A stretch of DNA of 64,000 bases, taken from Bacteroidaceae bacterium. Its GTDB lineage: Bacteria > Bacteroidota > Bacteroidia > Bacteroidales > Bacteroidaceae. A model generated the notes under the pieces. The model saw only the letters and a program-made list of their open reading frames with translations. It was not told the DNA's origin and did not search any database. Below are positions 16,458 through 24,591 of this stretch, one piece after another (within the stretch, counting starts at the first letter, position 1; every line of letters starts with the position of its first letter). The position numbers were made by a program, and so were the translations under genes. The DNA lies in the NCBI GenBank assembly GCA_017466065.1, contig JAFTUV010000025.1:1-64000 (forward strand), written 5' to 3'.

Positions 16458-16571
16458 TTATATTTTGGCAACACAATTTCCTGCTACAATACCGCAAATG
16501 CAGGCAATAACAACTACTGTAATCCATGTAATCATACGCTCCTTAAGTCGTCTTTTCTTTTTTGAATTCAT
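16458..16571 (-). CDS. 37-residue single-span membrane microprotein
   Basis: A short frame with ATG at 16571 encodes a basic head (MNSKKKRRLKER), then one hydrophobic helix (MITWITVVVIACICGIVAG), then NCVAKI and a stop. The positive-inside head and single helix are what a real small inner membrane protein looks like. It lies 12 nt upstream of the esterase gene on the same strand. No known family is recognised. The frame is short, so chance cannot be excluded. Confidence 0.5.
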   Translation of the reverse strand: MNSKKKRRLKERMITWITVVVIACICGIVAGNCVAKI

Positions 16572-16701
16572 TTTTTCAGTCTTATAAATCTAAAATATAA
16601 CATATCTGCCTTTCTTTCTGCTTTTTGGTAGGACGATTTTTCTGTTTTTTTACAAAACTACAAAATTTGCAAGATTAATTAAAATTAAACTATTTACAAT
16701 C

Positions 16702-16732
16702 TTGCTTATGATGTAACTTTTGTCTACATTTG
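16702..16732 (+). promoter_or_regulatory. Promoter of the lplA-gcv operon
   Basis: TTG (16702-16704), 20 nt, then TACATTTG (16725-16732), 36 nt before the lplA ATG. Matches the Bacteroidetes consensus. No glycine riboswitch pattern is visible in the short leader. Confidence 0.7.
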
Positions 16733-16768
16733 TAAAAAATCAACAAGCGCAATATCTGACAGGTAAAG

Positions 16769-17740
16769 ATGATTTATATAGCATTGCCTAATGATACACA
16801 GCACAAGCTTCCGTTCTATCTTGCAATGGAAGAGTATGTTGCGCGCGTGTTGCCTGCCAATGATTATTTCTTTATGTGGCAGGTTCTTCCCACTGTAATA
16901 TTCGGCCGTAATCAATTGATTGAAGGCGAGGTGGATTTGGAGTATTGTCGTGCCAACGGTATCAATACTTACAGACGCAAAAGCGGGGGCGGTTGCGTCT
17001 ATGCCGACATGAGCAATATTATGTTCTCCTACATAACCCCCGACAGCAATGTCAATTTTACATTCAATCGTTACATGCTGATGGTAGAGCATGTTCTGCA
17101 TAAACTCGGTATCGATGCAAAGACTACAGGGCGGAATGATATACTTATAGACGGAAAGAAGGTTTCGGGTAATGCATTCTATCATCTGCCCAACCGCAGC
17201 ATAGTGCATGGGACCATGTTATTCGATACAGATTTGGAGCACATGGCACGTTCTACAACTCCGTCGGATGCAAAACTCAAAAGCAAAGGTGTTGCTTCGG
17301 TAAGGCAGCATGTAACCACACTTAACAAATATCTCACCATTACAATTGACGAATTCAAACAGTTTGTACGCAAAAACCTGTGCGATAAGGAGATTGTACT
17401 CGATGAAGCAGCTGTTGAGCAGATAAGGACAATTGAACAAGAGTATTATACCGATGAGTTCATCTATGGCAATAATCCTGCATACTCGATTGTGAAACAT
17501 AAACGCTTTGATGGTGTGGGAGAGTTTGAAGCACGTATAGATGTCAAAGATGGGGTGATAAGAAAAGTAAATATCATCGGTGATTATTTTCTCACAGGTG
17601 ATTTAGATGGGGGGTTGCTTGCAATGCTGAAAGGGGTAGAGTATACACCCGAGGCTGTAGGCCGTGCAATAACAGGAATCTCCATCGGTGATATTATAAT
17701 GAACATGACAACAGAACAATTTATAGAAATACTATTTTGA
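16769..17740 (+). CDS. lplA: Lipoate--protein ligase A
   Basis: The 323-residue enzyme activates lipoate with ATP and attaches it to lipoyl-domain lysines. It carries the LplA motif RRKSGGGCVYADMSNIMFSY (residues 70-89), NDILIDGKKVSGNAF and the HGTMLFDTDLEHM segment, plus a C-terminal accessory domain from ~residue 245 (KHKRFDGVGEFEARIDVKDG). It is the first gene of the glycine cleavage operon, and gcvT begins two bases after its stop. The obvious acceptor is therefore GcvH from the same transcript. No lipB or lipA lies nearby, so this operon relies on free lipoate or on genes elsewhere. Confidence 0.95.
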   Translation: MIYIALPNDTQHKLPFYLAMEEYVARVLPANDYFFMWQVLPTVIFGRNQLIEGEVDLEYCRANGINTYRRKSGGGCVYADMSNIMFSYITPDSNVNFTFNRYMLMVEHVLHKLGIDAKTTGRNDILIDGKKVSGNAFYHLPNRSIVHGTMLFDTDLEHMARSTTPSDAKLKSKGVASVRQHVTTLNKYLTITIDEFKQFVRKNLCDKEIVLDEAAVEQIRTIEQEYYTDEFIYGNNPAYSIVKHKRFDGVGEFEARIDVKDGVIRKVNIIGDYFLTGDLDGGLLAMLKGVEYTPEAVGRAITGISIGDIIMNMTTEQFIEILF

Positions 17741-17742
17741 TT

Positions 17743-18834
17743 ATGGAAAACAAAAGAACATGTCTTTATGACAAACATGTGGCGTTAGGTGCACTTATCA
17801 GCCCTTTCGGTGGCTTTGATATGCCCATTCAGTACACGAACATTGTAGAGGAACATAATGCCGTTCGTCAGGCATGCGGTATCTTCGATGTATCACACAT
17901 GGGCGAGGTGCTGGTCACAGGTCCCGAGAGTGAGAAGTTTGTAAATTATATTTTTACAAACGACATTACCGATGCACCCTACGGAAAAATATATTATGGA
18001 ATGATGTTGCATCCTACAGGTGGTGTTGTAGATGATTTACTTGTCTACAAAATGGGCGAAAAACGCTTCTTTCTTGTCATCAATGCAGGTAACATCGATA
18101 AGGATGTTGCTTGGATTATGGAGCATGCAAAGAATTTCGATGTAACTGTTGAGCATCAGAGTGCATATTATGGTCAGGTTGCAATACAAGGCCCCCGGAG
18201 TGAAGAGGTTGTAGAGAATGTGCTTGGCATTCCTTGCTCCGAACTTGCTTTCTACACATGCAAAGAGGTTGAATATAACGGCGAGACACTTATCATAAGT
18301 CGTACAGGATATACAGGTGAGGATGGTTTCGAGATATACGGTTCGCATGCATATACCAACGAGGCATGGGACAAGGTTGTTGCAAGTGGCAAAGCTCTTC
18401 CTTGCGGTTTGGGTTGTCGTGACACTTTGCGTTTCGAGGTTGGTCTTCCTCTTTATGGCGATGAACTTACCGACGAAATTACTCCGCTTGAGGCCGGCTT
18501 GGGTATCTTTGTGAAACTCGAGAAAGAGAATTTTATTGGTAAAGAGGCTATTGCAGCGCAGAAGGCCGAGGGATTGAAACGCAAGATCGTCGGTATAGAA
18601 CTGAAAGATAAGGCAATTCCTCGTCACGGGTACGATGTAGAGGTTGATGGAAAGGTTATAGGTCAAGTAACAACCGGTTACAACTCAATATCTACAGGAA
18701 AGAGTGTCTGCATGGCACTTATCGATGCCGAATATGGCAAGCTGGGTACCGAGGTTGACGTGCGTATTCGCAAAAAAGTATTCCCCGGAGTGGTTATCAA
18801 AAAACGTTTTTACGAGAAAAATTATAAGAAATAA
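17743..18834 (+). CDS. gcvT: Glycine cleavage system T protein (aminomethyltransferase)
   Basis: The 363-residue T protein moves the methylene group from the aminomethyl-lipoyl arm of GcvH to tetrahydrofolate, releasing ammonia. Features are the N-terminal GGFDMPIQYTNIVEEHNAVRQ, the FDVSHMGEV motif, RTGYTGEDGFEIY and the folate-domain segment CRDTLRFEVGLPLYGDEL. Length and order match the family. ATG 17743 is used in place of a TTG two codons earlier that overlaps the lplA stop. Confidence 0.97.
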   Translation: MENKRTCLYDKHVALGALISPFGGFDMPIQYTNIVEEHNAVRQACGIFDVSHMGEVLVTGPESEKFVNYIFTNDITDAPYGKIYYGMMLHPTGGVVDDLLVYKMGEKRFFLVINAGNIDKDVAWIMEHAKNFDVTVEHQSAYYGQVAIQGPRSEEVVENVLGIPCSELAFYTCKEVEYNGETLIISRTGYTGEDGFEIYGSHAYTNEAWDKVVASGKALPCGLGCRDTLRFEVGLPLYGDELTDEITPLEAGLGIFVKLEKENFIGKEAIAAQKAEGLKRKIVGIELKDKAIPRHGYDVEVDGKVIGQVTTGYNSISTGKSVCMALIDAEYGKLGTEVDVRIRKKVFPGVVIKKRFYEKNYKK

Positions 18835-18863
18835 CAATAATATTAATCTTAAAAAATAGAATT

Positions 18864-19244
18864 ATGAGTAAGATTGTAGAAGGTCTCTTTTATGCAGAGT
18901 CACACGAGTATGTAAAAATCGAAGGAGAGTTCGGTTATGTAGGTATCACAGATTATGCACAGCACGAGCTTGGCAACGTTGTTTATGTGGATATGCCCGA
19001 TGTAGACGACGAGGTTGAAGCCGGTGAAGATTTTGGTGCTGTCGAGAGCGTGAAAGCTGCCAGCGACCTTATCTCTCCTGTAAGCGGTACAGTTGTAGAG
19101 GTTAACGAGGCTCTTAACGATTCTCCCGAATTGGTAAATGCCGATCCTTATGCAAATTGGATTATCAAAGTGCAGTTATCCGATGCTTCAGAGGCTCAAA
19201 AATTGATGGATGCAGCTGCTTACAAAGCATTTATCGGCGAATAA
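18864..19244 (+). CDS. gcvH: Glycine cleavage system H protein
   Basis: The 126-residue H protein carries the lipoyl arm that shuttles the aminomethyl group between P and T proteins. The lipoyl-lysine motif is AVESVKAASDLISPVSG, with Lys64 as the attachment site, and the beta-barrel core GYVGITDYAQHELGNVVYVD is intact. It is the likely target of the LplA encoded two genes upstream and sits between gcvT and gcvPA. Confidence 0.98.
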   Translation: MSKIVEGLFYAESHEYVKIEGEFGYVGITDYAQHELGNVVYVDMPDVDDEVEAGEDFGAVESVKAASDLISPVSGTVVEVNEALNDSPELVNADPYANWIIKVQLSDASEAQKLMDAAAYKAFIGE

Positions 19245-19258
19245 TAAATAAGGAACCG

Positions 19259-20575
19259 ATGAAATATTTTCCACATACGCAAGACGATATTGAACAGATG
19301 CTGTCTGTTGCCGGCTTGAAGTCGATGGATGAACTCTACGGCGAAATTCCCGAGCAACTGCTGTTCAAACGTGAATTTGCTCTCCCCGAAGCCATGTCCG
19401 AGGTGGAGATACGCAGTTTCTTTGATACTCTTGGCAAGAAGAACTCACAACTTGTTTGTTTTGCCGGTGCCGGTGTAGAGGACCACTATTCGCCCTCTAT
19501 AATCAATCCGATTATTTCGCGCGGCGAGTTTCTCACAGCCTATACTCCCTATCAGCCCGAAATATCGCAAGGAACATTGCAATACATATTCGAGTATCAG
19601 TCAATGATATGCGAACTTACCGGAATGGATGTAACCAATGCTTCTATGTATGATGGTTGCACTGCTACTGCCGAGGCTATGATGATGTGCGTTGCTGCTG
19701 CAAAAAAACGCAATAAGGTACTTCTCTCGGCAACAGTGAATCCACGTGTGCGCGCGGTTGTAGAGACATACGCCAAATATAACGGTGTGGTTGTTGAAAC
19801 TGTTGTTGAAAAGGATGGTGTCACCGATTTGGCCGATTTGCAGGCGAAACTTGCCGGTGATGATGTTGCAGGTGTTATTCTTGCACAACCCAACTTCTAT
19901 GGCATAATCGAGGATTACAGCGGTGTTGCCGATATGTGTCATTCAAAAAAGGCACTGATGGTTATGAATGCCAATCCTTCGGCACTTGCAGTGCTTAAGA
20001 CTCCGGCCGAATGGGGTGCTGATGTGGCTTGCGGTGACGGCCAGACATTAGGTATACCTATGAGTTACGGAGGTCCCTATGTTGGTTATCTGGCATGTAC
20101 CAATGCACTTGTACGTAAACTGCCGGGACGAATTGTCGGCAGTACTACCGATGTAGACGGTAAACGTGCATTTGTGCTTACTTTGCAGGCGCGCGAGCAA
20201 CATATTCGTCGCGAGAAGGCCAATAGTAATATCTGTTCCAATCAATCACTTATGGCATTATATGTAACTATATACATGTCATTGATGGGTAACAAGGGTC
20301 TGAAAGAGGTTAACAAACTTTCTTATGCAGGTGCTCACTATTTGGCCGAGCAGCTTGTGGCTACAGGCAAATGTACAATGGCATTCGACAAACCTTTCTT
20401 GAACGAATTTGCAGTTAAGACAACTGTTTGTCCCAAGCAGATACAGGCCGCACTTTTACAGAAAGGTATTCTTGGCGGTGTGCGTATAGCAGATGATATG
20501 CTGTTGCTGTGTGTTACCGAACAACGTACAAAGGCACAGATAGATATGCTTGTAGAAACTATTAAGAACATTTAA
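19259..20575 (+). CDS. gcvPA: Glycine dehydrogenase (decarboxylating) subunit 1
   Basis: The 438-residue protein is the N-terminal half of a split P protein, which with subunit 2 decarboxylates glycine using PLP. It has the family blocks FAGAGVEDHYSPSIINPII, AYTPYQPEISQGTLQYIFEY, MYDGCTATAEAMMM and QAREQHIRREKANSNICSNQ. The start at 19259 (MKYFPHTQDDIEQML), preceded by an AAGGA-like site, replaces an earlier in-frame codon lying inside gcvH. The second subunit begins 17 nt downstream. Confidence 0.96.
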   Translation: MKYFPHTQDDIEQMLSVAGLKSMDELYGEIPEQLLFKREFALPEAMSEVEIRSFFDTLGKKNSQLVCFAGAGVEDHYSPSIINPIISRGEFLTAYTPYQPEISQGTLQYIFEYQSMICELTGMDVTNASMYDGCTATAEAMMMCVAAAKKRNKVLLSATVNPRVRAVVETYAKYNGVVVETVVEKDGVTDLADLQAKLAGDDVAGVILAQPNFYGIIEDYSGVADMCHSKKALMVMNANPSALAVLKTPAEWGADVACGDGQTLGIPMSYGGPYVGYLACTNALVRKLPGRIVGSTTDVDGKRAFVLTLQAREQHIRREKANSNICSNQSLMALYVTIYMSLMGNKGLKEVNKLSYAGAHYLAEQLVATGKCTMAFDKPFLNEFAVKTTVCPKQIQAALLQKGILGGVRIADDMLLLCVTEQRTKAQIDMLVETIKNI

Positions 20576-20592
20576 ACGAAGGAGGATATTCT

Positions 20593-22059
20593 ATGATACG
20601 CAATTATGATAAATTGATTTTTGAACTCTCGAAAGAGGGTCGTGTGGGATATTCACTTCCTAAAAATGAGTTTGACGGATATTGTATGTGCAGCGGTATT
20701 CCCGCAGGTCTGAAGCGTGAGACAACACCCGAACTGCCCGAGGTAACCGAATTCGATGTAGTTCGTCACTACACCAATCTTTCAAACAAGAATTTCGGTG
20801 TCGATACAGGTTTTTATCCTTTGGGCAGTTGTACAATGAAGTACAATCCACGTATTAACGAGGAGATGGCTTCCCATCCGTTGTTTACCTCTTTGCATCC
20901 GGCTATGCCGTCCGAGGCGGTACAAGGCGCGTTAGAAGTCTATTATAACCTTGCCGAATCACTTGCCGAGATAAGCGGACTTTCTGCATTTACGCTCAAC
21001 CCCTACGCCGGTGCTCATGGCGAGCTTACGGGATTGATGATTATGCGTCAGTATCACATTCAGCGTGGCGATTTGAAACGTACAAAGGTTATTGTTCCCG
21101 ATAGTGCGCATGGTACTAATCCGGCAAGTGCTGCCGTTTGCGGCCTTGAGATTGTCGAGGTTAAATCTACAGCCAACGGAACTGTGGATGTAGAGGATTT
21201 GAAGCCTTTGCTCGATGATACAATTGCAGGTATTATGATGACCAACCCTAACACGTTGGGTATATTTGAAACCGAAATTCCCGAGATTTCACGTCTTGTG
21301 CACGAGTGCGGAGGTTTGCTCTATTACGATGGAGCCAATCTTAATGCGGTGCTTGGAAAGTGCCGTCCGGGTGATATGGGCTTCGATATTATGCACATCA
21401 ATCTGCATAAGACATTCTCTACTCCTCATGGTGGTGGCGGTCCCGGTGATGGTCCGGTGGGTGTTCGTGCCGGTTTAGAGGCATATCTGCCCAATCCGCA
21501 GGTTAAGAAGGATTCAGAAGGACGTTTCTATTTGCACACCGATGATAATTCGGCAGGCTCTGTTTCTAATTTCCTTGGTAACTTTGGTGTAATTATACGT
21601 GCCTATACATACATACTTACGCTTGGACGTGAGAATGTGAAAATGGTAGGTCCGCTTGCAGTACTCAATGCAAACTATGTTAAAGAGTCGCTAAAGAGTG
21701 AATATTATTTGCCTATAGAGGGTGTATGCAAACACGAGTTTGTTTTCGACGGTCTTGCCGATAAATCGACCGGTGTTACAACTCTTGATATAGCAAAACG
21801 TTTGCTCGACTATGGTTATCATGCTCCCACGATATATTTCCCGTTATTGTTCCATCAGAGTATAATGATTGAACCAACCGAGACCGAGAGCAAGGAGACA
21901 CTCGACGAATTTATAGCTGTAATGAAGAAAGTTGCAAAAGAGGCTATAGAGAATCCCGATGTTGTAAAGAGTGCTCCGCACACAACACCGGTGCGTCGTC
22001 TTGACGAAACTACAGCAGCTCGTTTCCCGAAGACAACCTACAAACAGATGAAAGGCTGA
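20593..22059 (+). CDS. gcvPB: Glycine dehydrogenase (decarboxylating) subunit 2
   Basis: The 488-residue C-terminal half of the split P protein holds the PLP site: MHINLHKTFSTPHGGGGPG, with Lys273 as the Schiff-base lysine. Other conserved segments are YPLGSCTMKYNPR, DSAHGTNPASAAVCG and the C-terminal PLLFHQSIMIEPTETESKET. A GGAGG site is visible at 20581-20585, before the ATG at 20593. It closes the lplA-gcvTH-gcvPA-gcvPB operon; the L protein (dihydrolipoyl dehydrogenase) is not in this window. Confidence 0.97.
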   Translation: MIRNYDKLIFELSKEGRVGYSLPKNEFDGYCMCSGIPAGLKRETTPELPEVTEFDVVRHYTNLSNKNFGVDTGFYPLGSCTMKYNPRINEEMASHPLFTSLHPAMPSEAVQGALEVYYNLAESLAEISGLSAFTLNPYAGAHGELTGLMIMRQYHIQRGDLKRTKVIVPDSAHGTNPASAAVCGLEIVEVKSTANGTVDVEDLKPLLDDTIAGIMMTNPNTLGIFETEIPEISRLVHECGGLLYYDGANLNAVLGKCRPGDMGFDIMHINLHKTFSTPHGGGGPGDGPVGVRAGLEAYLPNPQVKKDSEGRFYLHTDDNSAGSVSNFLGNFGVIIRAYTYILTLGRENVKMVGPLAVLNANYVKESLKSEYYLPIEGVCKHEFVFDGLADKSTGVTTLDIAKRLLDYGYHAPTIYFPLLFHQSIMIEPTETESKETLDEFIAVMKKVAKEAIENPDVVKSAPHTTPVRRLDETTAARFPKTTYKQMKG

Positions 22060-22072
22060 TTCCTTAAACAGG

Positions 22073-22123
22073 CTCTGATAAAAAAGACGCTTCACAATTT
22101 GTGAAGCGTCTTTTTTATCAGAG
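22073..22123 (+). terminator. 25-bp inverted repeat, bidirectional terminator
   Basis: Arms 22073-22097 and 22099-22123 are exact reverse complements, with a run of six or seven T after the GACGC stem on either strand. It separates gcvPB from converging purN; the last purN sense codon and its stop lie in the right arm. Confidence 0.85.
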
Positions 22124-22687
22124 TTGTTGCAGTATTTCGTCTATTACTCTTGGGAAATGTTTGTATTCCAATGCATGTACCTTTTCGGCAACATCATGTG
22201 CCGTATCTCCGGGATACACAGGGCATGTTGCCTGAAAGAAGGTGGTTCCTTGGTCGTAGTTCTCATCTATAAGATGAATTGTTATACCGCTTTCTTTGTC
22301 ACCGGCAGCAACAACCGCCTCGTGGACATGGTCGCCATACATCCCTTTACCTCCATGTTTGGGTAGCAGAGCCGGATGTATGTTTACAATACGTCCGGGG
22401 TATTCGGCAATCAGTTTCGCCGGTACCAGCAATAAGAAACCGGCAAGTACGATGAAATCGATGTTGTGTTCGTGCAGTGTTGTTATTAATCCGTCAGCAG
22501 CCTTGAATTCGTCCTTTGTGACAACAACCGATTCAATGCCAAGACGTTTGGCTCGTTCGAGTACAAAAGCATTTGGATTGTTGGCTACAATGAGTGCCAC
22601 CTGAACGCTGTCTGAATTTGCAAAATAGTTGGCAATATTTTCGGCATTAGAGCCGCTTCCCGAGGCAAAAATTGCTATTCTTTTCAT
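22118..22687 (-). CDS. purN: Phosphoribosylglycinamide formyltransferase
   Basis: The 189-residue enzyme transfers a formyl group from 10-formyl-THF to GAR in purine synthesis. It has FASGSGSNAENI for phosphate binding, DFIVLAGFLLLVP, NIHPALLPKHGGKGMYGDHV with the catalytic Asn/His, and HLIDENYDQGTTFFQ with the catalytic Asp. The gene starts 13 nt after the LytTR regulator gene on the same strand, so they are probably co-transcribed. Its neighbour across the terminator is the glycine cleavage operon, the other one-carbon/folate locus here. Confidence 0.95.
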   Translation of the reverse strand: MKRIAIFASGSGSNAENIANYFANSDSVQVALIVANNPNAFVLERAKRLGIESVVVTKDEFKAADGLITTLHEHNIDFIVLAGFLLLVPAKLIAEYPGRIVNIHPALLPKHGGKGMYGDHVHEAVVAAGDKESGITIHLIDENYDQGTTFFQATCPVYPGDTAHDVAEKVHALEYKHFPRVIDEILQQL

Positions 22688-22700
22688 GTTAATCTGCTCT

Positions 22701-23600
22701 TTATCTGTCTATAGGCATAAGGCGACGCAACACCTGTTCGCCATAGGTCTTTGATATCGGTATCTCTTTAATGTTTGGTACACCCAGTTCAAGGAACATG
22801 TTTTCTTTTTCGCGTCGCATAACCTTAACCAAATCAAGATTTACGATATACGAACGGTGGCAACGTACCAGATTCGTGTCGGCTAGTTGTTCGCATATCT
22901 CTTTCATGGTTATACGAAGCAACTGTTTCTTCAGCATTTCGTTCTTCATGTACCAAATGCATATATAGTTGTCGGCCGATTCAATGTACAGCAGGTTCTC
23001 TTTTGCCACCGATAGCTGAAGCACTCCACGCTCGTCGCGGAATGAAATGAGCGAACTCCCTTTAAAACCTATATTCTCGTTCATAAGTTCCTTGAGCTTT
23101 GCCGTTTTTTCCTTATACGAGAAGTATAGGATACTTATCAAATATGGAACGAATAATATAAAGGCTGTATTTTTAAGGGCCTGAATGTATATAATCAATG
23201 GGTCGTAGGAGTTAAGAATAATGTTTCCCCGGCGAGTGGTTATTATGGCAAGTATGGTGAATGCGCCGGCAAGAAGCAACAGTTCCACAAATATCCAAAT
23301 TATATATTTTATGTTGGTTATCTTGTGTGTCGGCTTCAACGAGTATTTATACATTATTACACGACTTATTGCCACAACAATCATTCCAAGAAGAACGAGG
23401 AACGATGACCATACAAAGTACATTGTTGCGGTGAATCCCTTTGCTGTAATCCATTGATCCGATGAAAAGGGTTTAAAAATGTTAATGAACACTATGGCAA
23501 AAATTGAAACGAAAAGTACCATTATTATCTGGTTTCTTTTCTCCAATAAATATTTTGGTGCTTTTGAAAACAGCACCGATGTGTATATAGTGTTTGGCAT
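22701..23600 (-). CDS. Membrane-anchored LytTR-family DNA-binding regulator
   Basis: The 299-residue protein has four predicted membrane helices in its first ~165 residues (segments around IIMVLFVSIFAIVFINIF, FVWSSFLVLLGMIVVAI, IWIFVELLLLAGAFTILAII and FILFVPYLISILYF). A C-terminal LytTR DNA-binding domain follows, with KENLLYIESADNYICIWY, LVRCHRSYIVNLDLV and IPISKTYGEQVLRRL. It lacks a receiver domain, and no sensor kinase is adjacent, so the membrane part itself probably senses the signal. What it senses or controls is unknown. It lies upstream of purN in the same direction with a 13-nt gap. Confidence 0.85.
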   Translation of the reverse strand: MPNTIYTSVLFSKAPKYLLEKRNQIIMVLFVSIFAIVFINIFKPFSSDQWITAKGFTATMYFVWSSFLVLLGMIVVAISRVIMYKYSLKPTHKITNIKYIIWIFVELLLLAGAFTILAIITTRRGNIILNSYDPLIIYIQALKNTAFILFVPYLISILYFSYKEKTAKLKELMNENIGFKGSSLISFRDERGVLQLSVAKENLLYIESADNYICIWYMKNEMLKKQLLRITMKEICEQLADTNLVRCHRSYIVNLDLVKVMRREKENMFLELGVPNIKEIPISKTYGEQVLRRLMPIDR

Positions 23601-23761
23601 CGGTATTACGGTAAAATGAATAATGTATTATATTTGTTGTGCGGCCTTCGTTACAGGCAATTTTGCTGCAAAGTAACAACTTTTATTTGATACTTTTTCA
23701 TTTTCCGGGCAACAAAAATATTGTTTAAATATTTTTATTATATCGAAATTATAATCTCTTG

Positions 23762-23792
23762 TTGTTTTTTGTGAAAAATGTACATATCTTCG
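23762..23792 (+). promoter_or_regulatory. Promoter of the ftsE-lysC-lysA operon
   Basis: TTG (23762-23764), 20 nt, TATCTTCG (23785-23792), 33 nt before the ftsE ATG. The -7 box uses the TTCG variant seen elsewhere in this window. Confidence 0.6.
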
Positions 23793-23825
23793 CGTAAAAT
23801 TATCTAAACCGCATAACAGCTTAAT

Positions 23826-24560
23826 ATGTCGATTATAAAATACAAAGGTGTAGACATTCATATAGATTCCAAAATAATTTTGGAAGATGTGACGTTTACA
23901 TTGGAGTCCGGTGAATTTGTATATCTTGTGGGTACTGTAGGTTCGGGAAAATCATCATTGCTGAAAACTATGTATGGCGAGGTGGATATCCATTCGGGCG
24001 AAGCTATAATGTTCGATGAATTCGATATGAAGAATATGCGTCGCAGCAGATTGCCCGAGTTACGTAAGCGCATCGGTATAGTTTTTCAGGATTTTCAACT
24101 CTTAACCGACCGCACCGTTCATGCAAATCTCGATTTTGTATTGCGTTCTACAGGGTGGAAGAGTGCTCGCGAGCGCGATAAACGTATCGGTGAGGTGCTT
24201 GAACTCGTTGGTTTGCCACAAAAAGGGTACAAGATGCCACATGAACTCTCGGGTGGAGAGCAACAGCGTATAGTCATTGCGCGTGCTATACTGAATCGTC
24301 CTGCATTGCTGCTTGCCGATGAACCAACAGGAAATCTTGATAGTGAAACAGGTAACTACATCATGCGTTTGTTGCATACCATTTGCAAGGAAGAGAATAC
24401 TGCTGTCTTGATGATTACACATAACGAACAGTGGCTGTCGGCATATCCGGCAGGGGAGTTGCGATGCAAAGACGGGCGAGTGCATATTGTGCGAAATGCA
24501 AAAGAGGCAAATGTGCAGGATACAATTTCAAATGATGATGTCGCAAGTGATAATGAATGA
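23826..24560 (+). CDS. ftsE: Cell-division ABC ATPase FtsE-like
   Basis: The 244-residue ABC ATPase has Walker A VGTVGSGKSSL, Q-loop FQDFQLLTDRTVHANL, signature ELSGGEQQRIVIARAI, Walker B ALLLADEPTGNLD, and an H-loop MITHNEQWL. The wording is that of FtsE, which with the permease FtsX activates peptidoglycan hydrolases at division. It has an acidic, low-complexity tail. No ftsX lies next to it; instead lysC starts 31 nt later. LolD/MacB-type ATPases are the alternative. Confidence 0.82.
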   Translation: MSIIKYKGVDIHIDSKIILEDVTFTLESGEFVYLVGTVGSGKSSLLKTMYGEVDIHSGEAIMFDEFDMKNMRRSRLPELRKRIGIVFQDFQLLTDRTVHANLDFVLRSTGWKSARERDKRIGEVLELVGLPQKGYKMPHELSGGEQQRIVIARAILNRPALLLADEPTGNLDSETGNYIMRLLHTICKEENTAVLMITHNEQWLSAYPAGELRCKDGRVHIVRNAKEANVQDTISNDDVASDNE

Positions 24561-24591
24561 TAATAGGATAACTTTAAATAATCATATACAG

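Noticed and set aside
16601..16680. Possible minus-strand promoter for the microprotein-esterase pair (CAAAACTA at 16653-16660)
   Set aside because: A -7 match exists but no -33 element lies at a suitable distance, and A/T-rich DNA gives such matches by chance.
16733..16768. Glycine riboswitch before the gcv operon
   Set aside because: The leader between promoter and lplA is too short (about 36 nt) to hold an aptamer.
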